Positions 12,168 through 23,080 of a stretch of DNA of 64,000 nucleotides are shown piece by piece. The translations under genes were made by a program, and so were the position numbers. Origin of the DNA: Taenia hydatigena (taxonomy: Eukaryota; Platyhelminthes; Cestoda; Cyclophyllidea; Taeniidae); NCBI GenBank assembly GCA_036345935.2, contig JADWOT020001571.1, positions 172,083 to 236,082 of the forward strand, written 5' to 3'. The first letter of the stretch is position 1. Every line of letters starts with the position of its first letter. Under the pieces are notes generated by a model. The model was given only the letters and a program-made list of their open reading frames with translations. It ran no database searches and was not told the DNA's origin.

Positions 12168-12792
12168 CTAGACGATTTGATATGAGAAACGCGGCGTATC
12201 CATGCGGTGAATAAAACTGCTTTTTATGTTTCTACGATCGCTACAGAGGAAAAAGGTGGTAAGTCGAAGAAAAGTAGTGCATTTGAGTGCGCAGTTGCAA
12301 GATATGGCGCATGTCAAATGTTTGATGCTTTGGTAAATTGCATTTGTCCTTGCATCTACCACCAACAGTCTTCAACTGGAAGTCAATCGTAATAAGTGAA
12401 ATGCGGCAAGTCACCAAGTCGACGTGTCCGACTTCACATCGCTTGACACAATACATTCACCATTCCACCGGAGTTGCTGCAGGTGGACAACCCTCGAGGT
12501 TGTTGGAACTCGCAACAAGCTATGCAAAGGGGTGAATATCATCTGCTTCATCATCGTCCCAACTCCATGGCAGGAGGGCTATGACTAATACATGATGCGA
12601 ATTGATGGCGTCCTGGAAGCGCAGTAATTGATGCCCGAACCGAATTTCTGGATCCATCTGCAACACGTAGCAGTCGTAGTCCAAGCCGTCACTTTCAGAA
12701 TCCCTTCTTCCAATCTCGCCGAAATATATTGTGCTATCTTTTGCAGTCACATGGCGAAATCGTTATGAATCAATGCGTCAATAGCATCTGTA
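12168..12792 (-). pseudogene. Broken copy of the Cys-rich 198-residue frame at 57277-57873
   Basis: Collinear with 57277-57873 at roughly 85% but disabled. TAG at 12520-12522 replaces the AAG lysine (residue 100 of the intact frame), TGA at 12457-12459 replaces a CGA arginine (residue 121), and one base is missing near 12753, shifting the frame close to the N-terminus. Recognisable parts remain, such as CYVLQMDPEIRFGHQLLRF, PWSWDDDEADDIHPFA and FQLKTVGGRCKDKCNL. A TTACAG acceptor-like site lies before ATGCTATTGACGC. The two stops are single-base changes, so the copy looks recently disabled. Confidence 0.55.
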
Positions 12793-13049
12793 AGGTACGG
12801 GCACGCACAACGATTCATCAAGGTCTCTAAAGCTCAAAATTTTTTTGGAAGTGCATCCATTTGAGGCAGCAATGGTTAGGATGCCAAATAAGAGATAGAC
12901 TTGACAGTAATGAATGCGGTTGGAAGCATTTTATTGCCCAATCGATGGTTATAAGCGCATGGCTTGAATACTGCATAGTTTAACAGCCCCGCTCTTGTCA
13001 CCCATTCAATACTTGCTATGTTTGTTCCACTTTGAAGCAGGCTTTGCAG

Positions 13050-13150
13050 TTCTCAAATCTGCTCATCGCCATCCAATCCAGAGTGGAAAAATTAGGAATT
13101 CCTCTCGTTCCTCTGAATGGGACTCGAATGGCGATGAGTTCTACAGGACT
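13050..13150. repeat. About 100-base interspersed module (copy 2) at the B breakpoint
   Basis: Same module as 10197-10300. It starts exactly where collinearity with B' stops (13049 against 58098), and another copy lies at 19887-19990 just before homology to C' resumes. The 6.8 kb between them contains the FABP locus and inverted arm 1 and has no counterpart in the second array. The module therefore flanks an apparent insertion. The two flanking copies differ enough that this is not a recent simple insertion between identical repeats. Confidence 0.65.
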
Positions 13151-13690
13151 CATCCCAGTTAAAGAATCCCCCAATGACTATTTCATTTCCATCATTAAAA
13201 CTACCGACTTATTTGGTTGTGCACTGTCCATTCGCTTTGCAAAATACGAAAAGCCTTAGAGCTTAGTCTTCAGGATAGCACTTGGGTCCAGGCTCTCCTA
13301 ATTAGGCATAAAATGTACCCATACCATAATCGCCAAACTACAGCCCTTGTAAGCATTCTCATTACTGCAGCTTTATCATTCACAAACTATTTATCACCAA
13401 AGACAGGCGCTAATCGCAAATCATTTGCCGACACTCAACATCACCTTACCCAATAAGCTCTTCCTAGTCTTAGATACTCTCGTCCACTTCCAACCATAAA
13501 ACGCCCACTTACTTTAAGAAGTTGCAGAATAGAAAACATGAAATGTATTTCTTGCCAATCCTTCCTCTGAAATTCTATTCGTTCAGCCAGTGTTTTCGTC
13601 TGCATTCTTTGCACTGGTTAACACACCAACAGGATACTCCAGTGATGCTGGATGGATGCTGACGCTCACACACGTCATTGTGCATTGACG
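13151..13690. other. Interval upstream of the FABP locus, no gene seen
   Basis: Short open frames on both strands (for example plus 13217-13456) have no recognisable motif or supporting signals. The sequence is not obviously repeated elsewhere in the window. Confidence 0.5.
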
Positions 13691-13850
13691 GGGACCAATC
13701 ACGCACTGCCATTGGAAACAATGCCGTCAACGCTCAACTACGACTGGTCCAATTTCACCAATCACTCACCACGACGCACCAGGTGCACGCGTCCATTGGT
13801 GGCATATGAGCACAAGACCCCGACAAATGCTACAGCCGCAGTCGTCAGTA
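13691..13850 (+). promoter_or_regulatory. CCAAT-rich candidate promoter of the FABP locus
   Basis: Five CCAAT or ATTGG cores lie in about 110 bases directly upstream of the FABP ATG: GACCAATC at 13693, CCATTGG at 13709, GTCCAAT at 13747, ACCAATC at 13757 and CCATTGG at 13793. There is no canonical TATA box; the nearest AT-rich hexamer is CATATG at about 13803. Clustered CCAAT boxes are typical NF-Y-type promoter elements. Their density here and absence from the neighbouring repeat DNA support a once-functional promoter. Confidence 0.5.
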
Positions 13851-14332
13851 ATGGAGCTATTCATCGGTACCTGGAAGCTCGAAAAGAGTGACAGTTTCGA
13901 CCAAATCATTGAACGCCTCGGAGTGGATCCTCAACTTCGCTAGTTGGGCAATACACTCAAGCCTGACATGATAGTCAGTGATCTGGATGACGGCAAGTTT
14001 AAGTTGCGAGTAGGGACCTCGTTCATGAACTTCGAAACCATCTTCAAACTGGACGAGAAATTCAACGATGTTACGCCCGATTCACGCGAGGCGACGTCAC
14101 TCTTCACATTGGAGGGTGGAGTGCTGAAACGGCAGCAAGTTGGCAAGGACAGGACCGTCTGCGTCGATCGTGATGTTAAAGGCAATGAGTTAATGATGGC
14201 GAGATCGGTTTTTAGAGCCATAGAGCACAATATTTAGTACTTTCCCATCGTCTAATTTAACATTCATTTGTATTTTAGACCGTAAAGATAGATGAACTGG
14301 TTTGTGTGCAAACCTACGTTAAGGCGACGTAG
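13851..14332 (+). pseudogene. Fatty acid-binding protein locus with in-frame stop (probable pseudogene)
   Basis: Two exons (13851-14207 and 14279-14332) separated by a 71-base GT-AG intron encode about 135 residues of a cytosolic FABP/lipocalin-type lipid carrier. The start MELFIGTWKLEKS matches the FABP signature G-x-W-K/x-E. LKPDMIVSDLDDGKF, FKLDEKFNDVTPDSRE and TVKIDELVCVQTYVKAT are typical of tapeworm members. The intron is phase 0 near the C-terminus, where vertebrate FABPs have their third intron. Two faults are visible: codon 31 is TAG (13941-13943), where the family usually has Lys, one base from AAG; and the C-terminal Arg-x-Tyr that holds the fatty acid carboxylate reads Gln-Thr-Tyr. 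The Arg in CVDRDV is kept. Exon 1 is three residues longer than usual before the intron. Readthrough or a sequencing error at codon 31 is possible, but both faults together favour a recent pseudogene or a specialised paralogue. Confidence 0.85.
14208..14278 (+). other. FABP intron, 71 bases
   Basis: Begins GTTTTTAGAG and ends TTTGTATTTTAG, with a pyrimidine-rich 3' end. Splicing joins TCG to ACC in phase 0 and restores the conserved C-terminal strand. Short introns of this size are common in flatworms. Without splicing the frame would end at TAG 14235-14237 and lose the last beta-strand. Confidence 0.8.
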
Positions 14333-14445
14333 GAGGGACTCCACTTCTTCATTTACTTTCCCGCTCTACCTCTATCCCCACACCTTCTCCTTCATGTACA
14401 TCAATGCGCCGACCTTGGCGTGAAATACGAAACCGTCTTTTACTC

Positions 14446-17400
14446 TTGTGGCACCCAGCTTTTATCACCCTGTCTACGTTATACCTTTTTCCACTTGAGT
14501 GGATTTGTCAATTTCTTGATGAAGAGCGGGTGGGAATGGTTGTTGTGATGGTCGAACCGGAGGCACCAAGGAGGGTGCCATTTTTGACAGACACTTGTAT
14601 GGCAACTGTCAAAGCGCTAACTCCATTCGAATGCCATCCCATACCAGAGTCTTCCATCACAAGGGCAAGTGAGGCACTCTTATCTCCTGACCCGCACAGT
14701 AGCATGCATTTGAAGTCCTGACTTGGCTGGAGCTGAAGATTTGCCACGGAACAAAACATTTTTAGCTTCTACACTTTCAACATCCGCTTGATTCGGGAGT
14801 AAGTTTTCAATGGTAGCAAATTTAGATGACAAACAACAATTCCCTTTTTCGTTTATTTGAAGCAATGTGGGCTTATTGCTTCGCTTACAAAATGGAATGC
14901 GCTTTGCTGTGCTTAGCAGAAAAGACTGAAATTTTGGCTAATCGTAAATGGAGCTATCTAAAGTGGTGGGTACATGGAAGGTTCATCAACTCAGTTAGCT
15001 TTATTCTGATATCAGTCACACCTACTGTACAAGGCAGTTTATAATCCCTCTCCAGTAGAGTTTAACCCTCAAATCGAAAGTAAGTTTGAGGTACAAGGCG
15101 CGTTTCCCTTATACTTCTATATTTATGTCTGAGATGCGGACACACTTGGAGTCCTATAGAGTGTTACCTTCGGGCGATCCACAACGTCATTTGTGAGCAG
15201 CACCGCATCAATCTGTCCAAAATTGATTTGCACGTACATTTATCCTGATCACATTATAGAAGGAAAATCAACAGCTATTCACATTAAAATAATTCATCAT
15301 GTTGCCCATTACGAGATTCCTGACTCTACTCAAAGAATTCATAATGGGGACCACCAACTTGGGTGCAGACCAAGCAGGTAAGGTCCGCGGTGACGTCGGT
15401 GGACTCATGATCCAGCCTTTAGCCAATTCTTCCACCTGAGATTTCCCATGCCCCTGCCCGATTACCAACTTTCCCTTAACAATAACATTGACACCCACGG
15501 ACGCTCAAACTTAGTGCACAACAATATTTTTAGTTCCTAGTCATGCTAAATTGCCCGGACAGATCCTCGTTTTAAAGCGTTGATCAATTGAGAAATGGGC
15601 ATGCAAATTGTAATTGGAGGTTTCCACGGTATTCGAGCGATATCTTATTTTTTAAGCTAAAAATGCTATCAGTGGTCAAAGGAACACCACTCCTTGTGGG
15701 ACAGTTTGTTCCTTTTAATCGTGATGGCATGTCCATGTATAGGCTGATAAAAGAGGCGGACACTAGCTGAGGCCATTCTAAACTTGTTCTCTTCCCCCTA
15801 TGACCTTAAATAGAATGGTCATGTTAGTCACATCTCTAAATTCTGGGCCAAAGCTGCGTTTTGCAAATGGTTCGACAAAAGCTTCAGATCAACGATATGC
15901 TTGTAAACATTTTTACTGAATGCGAGAGTGTGGAGATGACTGCTGATTTAAATAATTTAGTTTGGTTCATCTAGTCACTGCCATTGCAGGTCCAACCACA
16001 GTGATGGTTCAGAGACATCGTTGCACCAGCTACGAATGAACACGCATGCATTAAACAGAAGCGGTTTGCGACGCAATGCTTGTAATGCTTATTCCATTGT
16101 GCTAATGCTCTTTCGCGTGCTTTGCATACAGCGGTCCTAATGCATAAGTTGAAGTAAATATTTGCTAAAACAGGCGGTGAAGCAAGGAACAGTAAGGAAT
16201 TTGCGCATAGAAGACGTTGCAGCAACCAAATCTTTGACCCATTTCATGTAAGTATGGGTGTGGTTGAAAATGGGGTTGTCGTAGCTCATAGGCAGAAGTG
16301 ATTACTGATCCTTCTTCCTTGAGAAGCTAAACAACTTACAATGCAAGTTGGTATCAGAGCTGCTGGTCTTCTCTGCCAAACATGTGGGCAGAATTCCTGT
16401 CTAGGCTAATCACAACTACATTTAACTACAACCAATCCTTTCTCATGTGGTCCAAGCAAACAGGAGGTGTAGAGTTTTAGCGCTCACTTCTGCACCCCAT
16501 GCACCTAAGGTCTATCAAGGATAACATTTGCATTCTGTCTAGCGAGTAGCTCAAATTATTTTAATTTTGAATGGCTGCTTTAATTTTGCAGCTGGATGCG
16601 ATTAACGCGACCTACTGACACATTAGCTGTTGACCAACACGCAGTACACGCACACACAATTCTGACGTGCTAATTCCATCCAATTCCACGGCTGTGATAA
16701 CAGAAGGGAGTTGAATGGGCCTCAAACCCTGTTCGACGTAACGTGCCATTGTCGTGGTTCCCACGCCTCCACCGCATTATAGATATTTGTCCCCAAAACA
16801 CCAAGACATTTTGTTAGTCCAAAGCCATGCTTATTCTTTTGGGTGAATTATCGCTTCTAACAATTGACAATGAGTAAGGCTTTACATAAATTGAAATTTG
16901 AGGGTTGGCACAGCATTAGAGTGGCATCCAATTGTCAGGTAGGATAAATAGCACATGAAGTGATGAGGAGGCTTGTGATGCCATCAGTGCTTGCAGCAAT
17001 ATCAGTCGCATTTGAAGAGAAGCTACATTTATAAAACAGAAGTCGTCATAGTTACTATTGCGGTGTCCCTACGTCTTTGTGAAATCGATCGGATTCGGTA
17101 ATTGTAGTGTCATGTCCATAGTCGGGCTGCGAGGATTGGCGGAGAGTAGTTGAGTTCCAACAAAAGTTGCTGCCCTACCACCATGCCTTTGGACATCCCA
17201 CATGGGCTGAGCAGGCTAGTCACATCAAATTGTGCAGTAGACCTCCGCTCACAGATGCCAATCATAATCTGTGGGCTCAAAGAAACGCTAAGCTGACAAC
17301 TTATAAGTGTGCGTCATAAAAGATACTAACTTAATGTTCTTGATTTTGACAAAGCTCAGGCATTCATTTTTCCATTGCGCGTTTTGCGACATAAACTTCT

Positions 17401-19279
17401 GTCAAACATCGGGCACACAATCTCCAAAAAACAAATAAGCGATCTTCATTGCCAGACACGTAGTAGCTCAATACGGTGGAATCCTTAGCATTGATCGACT
17501 CGTGGTGCAAATGCCTAATGGAACAGAGAACTGAAGTCTGGCATCACCGAGGGATGTGCGCACCGATGCCTAGCGTGACGGGAACGACAAGGACCAAAGA
17601 ACACGACCTTTGTGAGAGGGATTAGACTGATCCCATCACAATGCCTACATATTGTGCCTTCGCCTGTCGCCTAAATTTAATCACGCCTTCAACCTGTGAC
17701 TTAAATACGTGGACTGCGCGATATCTAATTGTGATGCAACGCTTTCTCGTTGTAAAATGCCACAAATGGGGACAGCCGTGGCTTCTGATCATCAGCCCTG
17801 GTAATTATTTGTCTCCAAACACCTGCTTTGATATTTCTTGAATGAAGAAATTAAGGCATAAAGGGAACTGCTGCTTTAAATGCTTTAATTTAGTCGGCCT
17901 ACCCAATGTCCTGGCAGGCCTAAACGCAGTGACGATTCAAAGACATCGTTGTGCCATTATGATAGGGGGAGTTGTTACTGATTTTCCGCCTGTTCTGCAT
18001 ACAGTCGTCATGATGCATACGTTGAAGCGAATACTTCGGAATGCATCGCACTGGTCGAAACTGTCGTATTCGCTAATACCACTTGCTGCCTGCCATCTAG
18101 CCACTTTATTCACAACTAGTCTACACTGAATGTTTTACAAGCCGCCACATTAGCGAGAAAAGGGAAAGAACGTTACGCCAAAGAAGAGGAATAGATTTGA
18201 CCTGGTAATCACAGAAGAAAATAGCGTCTGTAGAAAGAAGCGGTGGTGCTCCTGAACTGCAGGTCGTAGGGAGCGGATCGCAGCAATTCCTTCAAATTGA
18301 TGTATCCAGGTGCGCGCTCCTCGACACACAATGCAGTCGCCAATCCACTGGCGTAGCGACCAGTGGACAATCATCAGATGTATCAAAAATCGCGATAGTT
18401 TTGACAAACACTTTCTAATCATCTGTCTTTTCATCCAAATTGCTTGGCAGGATGGTGATAACTACAATCTGATGTGGTGTAATGACGTGCAGAAACCTCA
18501 GCAGAACATCCTTGGAAGTAAATCCCGGGTCCGTGAGGGAAAGAATTGATTACTGTGGGCTAAAAATTGTGCGGGGAATTACGCTTGCTTCATGCAGTGT
18601 CATACAATTCGAAGTGGATTTTGGATGGCAAGAGATAAAGCGCCAGCGAACAGCATTCTGCTCGAGTACCTGTTGAGTTATTTCCAAGATTGAATGTACC
18701 GAATCGATGCTTGTGAGTATTGCCGTGTTGACAGAATCCATCCCCAGCCAGAAATGCTGCTTCAGGTGTTCACCAAGTTCCCCTAATCAAAGATGTTGCA
18801 TATACTAATTGCCACGTGGGGCAGAAGGTCAGTGATTCTGATTTGTTTTAAAGAGAAAACTAATTATGCTAACGCCATTGACATAGGGATGAAATAAGAA
18901 ATGTGATGTAGAATGAGACATGCAAGGACATGAATGAGAGGTGGAAAAGCTAATAGTGTAGTGCCGAAGTTCAAGGGATAGAAGGGAATGCATCCATTCG
19001 CGCTGTTTTGTGCGAAGGTCACGCAATCGCCTCACCTCAACCGCCAGCATACCCGGATGGCGATGGATTCTGCCAACTCAACGATTCTCGCAAACATTGC
19101 TTCAGAACATCGAATCTTCAAAACGGCTCAACATGCACTTATGCCAAATGACAGCTATCCCTCAGCTATAAGAAGGCATTAGATGCGAATGGTGGGACCT
19201 CATCCAGCTCATTTTGGTAAGCTATCGTCATGGTCACACTGCTTTTCTGTAAGAGGTTTGAATGTAGTAAATGGGCAGA
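14446..19279. repeat. Inverted repeat arm 1 (partner 35021-39871)
   Basis: The 4834 bases recur as the reverse complement at 35021-39871 with about 98% identity by eye. Outer edge: TTGTGGCACCCAGC here against GCTGGGTGCCACAA there. Inner edge: AATGGGCAGA against TCTGCCCATT. No terminal inverted repeats, target-site duplications or transposase are visible, so it looks like a duplicated genomic segment rather than a transposon. Compared with arm 2, arm 1 lacks a short segment at about 15435, deleted between TTCC microhomologies. Frames seen in both arms (for example 14404-14721) are open but match no known family. Within the arm, about 15970-16220 and 17925-18060 are diverged repeats of one another. 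Confidence 0.9.
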
Positions 19280-19886
19280 AGAGAGGCAGAATACATTGCC
19301 GTTTTGAAGTCACTACGAATCCCATCCACTGTCTTCTAGACTTTGTGGCGCAGCAGCCACTCTCTGCCGCCATATGCAAACCACACTGATTAGGCTGGCT
19401 GCTAAGCATTTTATACAACACCCTGATGACATTCATGCTTGTGATGGGAGTGGTCTCAAGCACAACACTGATTTGGAATGCAGGTTCAAAGTAATCTGAA
19501 GTTGTGCAAGAATCAACAGTATTTTGGCAACGATTTGGCAGGAGAATTTGACAACAATTTATCACGCCTAGCTATTCCTCTCAAATGCACACCCGCACAG
19601 AGATAGGTACGTGGCTTGTCCCTCTACTGCCAGCACTCCATTTGCGTGTTCGCTTGCTTGTCATCTCCATGCAAGTACCGAAAGTAGCTCCGTGACAAAC
19701 TTTCGCAATGTTTACTGGTCACCGTAGCCATCCTGCAAATTAAAATTTCTCATCCAAGGCAAAACATTCTTACTTATTTTCTCGCCAATACATCATTTGA
19801 GACAAGTGTTCACGGCAACTACGCCTGACTGAATGCTGTGAGTAGCGGGAGACAGCTTGTTCTGTACAGTTGTAATTAGATTTGCA
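19280..19886. other. Junction interval between arm 1 and the C block, no gene seen
   Basis: A 118-residue minus-strand frame (19209-19565) crosses the arm edge and so is probably fortuitous. No motif, promoter or repeat partner within the window was recognised. Confidence 0.4.
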
Positions 19887-19990
19887 TTTCTCAAACCGCT
19901 CATCGCTATCCAAGCCAGAGCGAAGGAATTAGGATTTCCTCTCATTCCTCCGAGTGGGACTCGAACAGCGATGTGGTAGAACAGACTACA
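19887..19990. repeat. About 100-base interspersed module (copy 3)
   Basis: TTCTCAAACCGCTCATCGCTATCC through GACTCGAACAGCGATGTGGTAGAACAGACT, collinear with copies at 10197, 13050, 26022 and 55029. It is followed by the same downstream block (TTTGCACAGTAA, then GGTACGGTGAA and GGGTGTCTGGCCTACCTG) seen after copies 1, 4 and 5. Confidence 0.7.
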
Positions 19991-20037
19991 AATAGGTCTT
20001 GTACATTTCACATTCACATGCTTCACTGAGTCGCACT

Positions 20038-20436
20038 TTACAAACTGATTTTACACTGCGCAACTTCAAACACAATTCTAGTTGCAGACCTAGTGAAGGG
20101 TGCTGCACTTTTGTAAATAATAATGACTTGGCGAACTGTTTCAATATCACTCCTGCCACGAAGAAGACGTTTAAATTTGCACAGTAATAGGGCTGGATAC
20201 AAGGTACGGTGAACTGAAGTGGGTGTCTGGCCTACCTGATCCCATGGAAACTGTGAGAGACGTTCCTTAAATCTTTCTTTTTTTGGTTTGATAGGGCAAG
20301 TAGAGGCGAAAATGCAAGTCCACTGAGGGTCGCGAGTCACGGTGAAACAGTAACGCCCATCAGGCGCAAGTGAAGACACTGACCCTTTGCAGAACATGGA
20401 TTTGGACTTAAACACCAAGATTACAATTTGTTGCAA
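20038..20436 (-). CDS. 132-residue open frame in the repeat unit, unknown product
   Basis: The longest open version of a minus-strand segment that is interrupted in all other copies (about 10450-10700, 26300-26480, 53640 and 58579-58860). Recognisable pieces in several copies are KSMFCKGSV, FAPDGR.CFTVT, DPQWTCIFAST and RTLYPALLLCKFKR. In the 58.8 kb copy the Tyr codon after DGR is TAA. No known family, signal peptide or membrane segment. It may be one surviving coding remnant of the ancestral unit or a frame open by chance. Confidence 0.25.
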   Translation of the reverse strand: MQQIVILVFKSKSMFCKGSVSSLAPDGRYCFTVTRDPQWTCIFASTCPIKPKKERFKERLSQFPWDQVGQTPTSVHRTLYPALLLCKFKRLLRGRSDIETVRQVIIIYKSAAPFTRSATRIVFEVAQCKISL

Positions 20437-22200
20437 TAAAGTGTTTAGATGGAGGGCAGAGAGGGTCAGATTAGGGATAGACGAACAACAATTGATGCTT
20501 TCATGAGAATGCTGCTTTGAAAGTAATGGTGAAGAAGCACAAGACCAAGCTTTGCCCTTTGTTTATTGTCAAGCAATGTAATCTTACTGTTTGCCTACGG
20601 ACACGCTACATTCTGCTGCCGTCAAATCGTCAATTGGCGATTTCTAAAAAAAAATACTGGACCCATCAGGAACACGTAGCAGCCGCACTTTGGTGCTTAT
20701 CGCAACAAATGGTAGTGCAATCAGTCTTTCCACTTGTCCTCACACATGCAGGTCGTTGATGCTCGTCCAAATAGACTAGCCTTCTCCTGACGACGACGAC
20801 AAAGCGAAGCAACCGCAAGTTATCCCTTCTGCGGCGGAGTACAATAAACTCAATGGGTTGAAGGCAGATAGATGCGATTTTGCTTTTGTTTCTTCTCGAA
20901 GGACCACACAAGCGCCGCAATGCTATCACGACAAATTATTAGTGGTCTTTTAAAAGGAATCCAAACACGTCTCTGCTCCCTCCTCGACTGTTCCGGCATT
21001 GCGCTCTCTTAACTCTCCTTCATTGAAGTCCGTCAATTTCTAGGTGACAGAGATTATCACCTGCAGCTAACAAATAGTTATGTACATTTATCCAACCATT
21101 AGCGACTTTTGCTTTTGACTCAGACGTCACTTGCAGCGCCTCAGCAGGAGGCTATATTGAGTGAGTCCGTCAAGTCCGCCACTACCGGTGCCATAAAGTC
21201 ACCGTTTTAAGGGAGAAGAGACTTCATTACCATCAGAACGTCGTTTCCATTTATTTTTGTTCGAATTGTTGCTCTCTTCATTCAATGGGCAAGTAATCAG
21301 CAATTTCAACTCCAAGAGGGTGGGAATGAGCCTCTCTCTTATCATTCAACACTATGTTAGTGCTGCTTCTGCTAGAAATGCGGTTGCACTTGTGCAACTC
21401 ACGGCAGATTGCAGCCCAATTTTTGTAGGGTTTGCGTAAAATCTGCATTGTCATTGCATTAAACCAGAACCAGGTTTCGAATTTGTCATTCACGAACTGT
21501 ATTCCTTAAACGTCTCTATCAACCGCTAGCTCATCCGAAGGCTAATCCCAACCCCTTAGGGCATTTATGATACAAGAAACTAATTGTTAGCCACAACTAA
21601 GTCTGGTGCAACCATCAAAACAAGGAAGTGCTCCGGATTTTAGAAGTTGCAAGTTAGTTGCCGGCCAAGTGTCATTTTGGCCAACACGACTCCGTCTGTA
21701 GGCTGGAAGCACTCCAAACCAATCACTAGGTCAAGACACGAAGTGAAGGAGAGGATTCTTGCCTGCGTGTATGTGTGACACGTTTGTTACTAAGGCTCTG
21801 CTAGGATTGATAATTGCGATCCTAGCGGTCGCACATTAAATCGGCATTGGCTGGCTACACACTTCGATGTCCACCCGAAGGCCATAGTGCAACATAGTGC
21901 TTGGAAAGAGCATGCGTGCATAGCGAGCGTTGGAGTTGAAAGCGTGATAGTCTGACTCGACGACCAGACCGCAGAGTGAAGATGCTGCACGGTGCCCACG
22001 TCGTTGGACAATGCATTGAATCACCATACGAGACGCATTTGTGGGCAGATTGTTACTACGGTTCTGTTCATGAAGTGACCGCGGCACTTCTGCTTTGACT
22101 GTGGTGGTTACCTCAGTGCCTCTGCGTCGAGGGGTGCAACGGGGTGGCTCAAGCAAACTATGCGGCCACTAAGAAGCACAGGATTTGGAACGTTGAGTTA
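20045..22200. repeat. Segmental copy C (partner about 58500-60955)
   Basis: Direct, collinear repeat of 58500-60955 at roughly 85-90%, with several deletions in this copy (for example near 21360 and near 21865). The end is better conserved: about 21850-22200 matches 60610-60955, including CGATGTCCACCCGAAGGCCATA and GTCTGACTCGACGACCAGACCGC. In this copy the CAP-Gly-like frame seen at 60480-60704 is destroyed by stops and a deletion of about 25 bases. Confidence 0.8.
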
Positions 22201-22600
22201 GAGCCGAAAAATCAGATCAGTTAACAAGCAGTTTTAATTACATAAGGGCCAGAAATAAAAACAGGGTAAAATCAGACATTTATCAGCACAGTTGGTCACT
22301 GGGGTGCAAGCTATGGAAATAAACAGGAAGCAGAAAATAATTGGGATTGAAAAGTCTCCCGAAGAAGAGTACAGTTTCAACTGTGGATGACTGACTAAGA
22401 TCCGGTTAAAGGCTTGTCATTGGTGAAGATTTCGTTGCACTTGTGCACATTGTTTGTTCACATGGTTGCAAGAATAGACCTAGCCCATTATTTCCAGTTT
22501 GTAGATGCAAAGGCATGGTGTGCTGGTGCAAATCTGGACCAATGAATGGATGCCTTACGGGCAGACATTCGTTCCACCAAATGAAATATCTCGGTTTCAA
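22200..22600. repeat. Outer inverted arm, left (partner about 24640-25000)
   Basis: GATGACTGACTAAGATCCGG, CATTGGTGAAGA, CGTTGCACTTGTGCAC and GTAGATGCAAAGGCATGGTG recur on the opposite strand between 24950 and 24690 at about 85%. A same-orientation copy of the right arm is at about 53950-54260. The pair encloses the tail-to-tail secreted-protein copies, so this 2.8 kb is an inverted structure within the larger one. Confidence 0.7.
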
Positions 22601-23080
22601 GGCGGTAAATGCGCCAGCGGAGCAGTGAAGAGCAACAGATGCAGCGGCCTGCCTGACAATTGTGGCAAATTCTACCAACCATCAGGGTGGAAAAGGGGTT
22701 GTGCTTTGAGTGAACTGTGCAGTGATTTGGGTCCTGAATGGGTCAACGTGGGTGAGGTACGGGGCGATGATGCTCTACTACTGATAAAGTACATGCAAGA
22801 CAATAATTTTCCCATGCATACGCTGCCCAACGGTGAGCAGGAGTATTCGCTTGCGAGGACCAGTGTGTATGACCCTGTGACTGGTTATGTTGAGCACATC
22901 ATTTATCCTCCTCTCATGCAGTCAAAGTCCCCAGTCCTACTCTATCCCACTTCAGTACAAACTCTTGATCTAGCTTTTCTGCAATCAATGCTGCTTAGTA
23001 TGTCACCAATTGCACCTCTGTCATGTTGCCAACTGCGCTGGATGTTTCGCCTCTCTTTGCTAATGCCATGTTGAACATGG
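22505..23080 (+). pseudogene. Truncated member of the 22-residue-repeat secreted family, plus-strand copy
   Basis: A 189-residue frame whose core is family-specific. The Cys-rich block (RCSGLPDNC, YQPSGWKRGCA, ELCSDLGPEW) parallels residues 61-99 of the 32086-32427 protein. It is followed by DALLLIKYMQ, QEYSLARTSVYDPVTGYVEH and one repeat start (DLAFLQSMLLSM). The 5' part (MQRHGVLVQIWTNEW) belongs to the surrounding repeat, so the signal peptide and promoter are missing. Near 23030 the family pattern continues in another frame (LDVSPLFANAMLNM), so repeats 2-4 and the Thr-rich linker are deleted and the frame is shifted. Homology stops at the palindrome 23066-23080, where the opposite-strand copy begins. 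Most likely a pseudogene. Confidence 0.6.
23066..23080. other. Imperfect palindrome at inversion junction
   Basis: CCATGTTGAACATGG is palindromic except for its central base and sits exactly where the plus-strand family copy meets the minus-strand copy tail to tail. Both copies are cut at equivalent codons (NM or TMDP region), which suggests the fold-back joined them here. Confidence 0.6.

Larger units (their letters stand above)
6541..13049. repeat. Older segmental copy B (partner 50641-58098)
   Basis: Direct repeat of 50641-58098 at roughly 85-90% by eye, with many small indels and a rearranged interior: about 10535-11200 does not match 55386-56220 collinearly. B ends abruptly near 13049, where the partner continues differently at 58099. 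The unit also shares blocks with 24000-26930 (for example about 9330-10530), and 7080-7650 matches 30800-31500. Apart from the pseudogene at 12168-12792 and the weak exon-like frames listed, the stretch is non-coding as far as I can see. Confidence 0.85.

Noticed and set aside
13941..13943. Stop codon in FABP explained by a small intron
   Set aside because: The only GT-AG pair around it would be 21 bases and would delete conserved residues (VDPQLR).
14446..19279. 4.84 kb inverted segment as a DNA transposon
   Set aside because: No terminal inverted repeats within one arm, no target-site duplication and no transposase-like frame.
20666..20929. Arg-rich minus-strand frame (FVVVVRRRLVYL)
   Set aside because: Arises from CGA-rich simple sequence; the matching stretch at 59250-59420 is not open.
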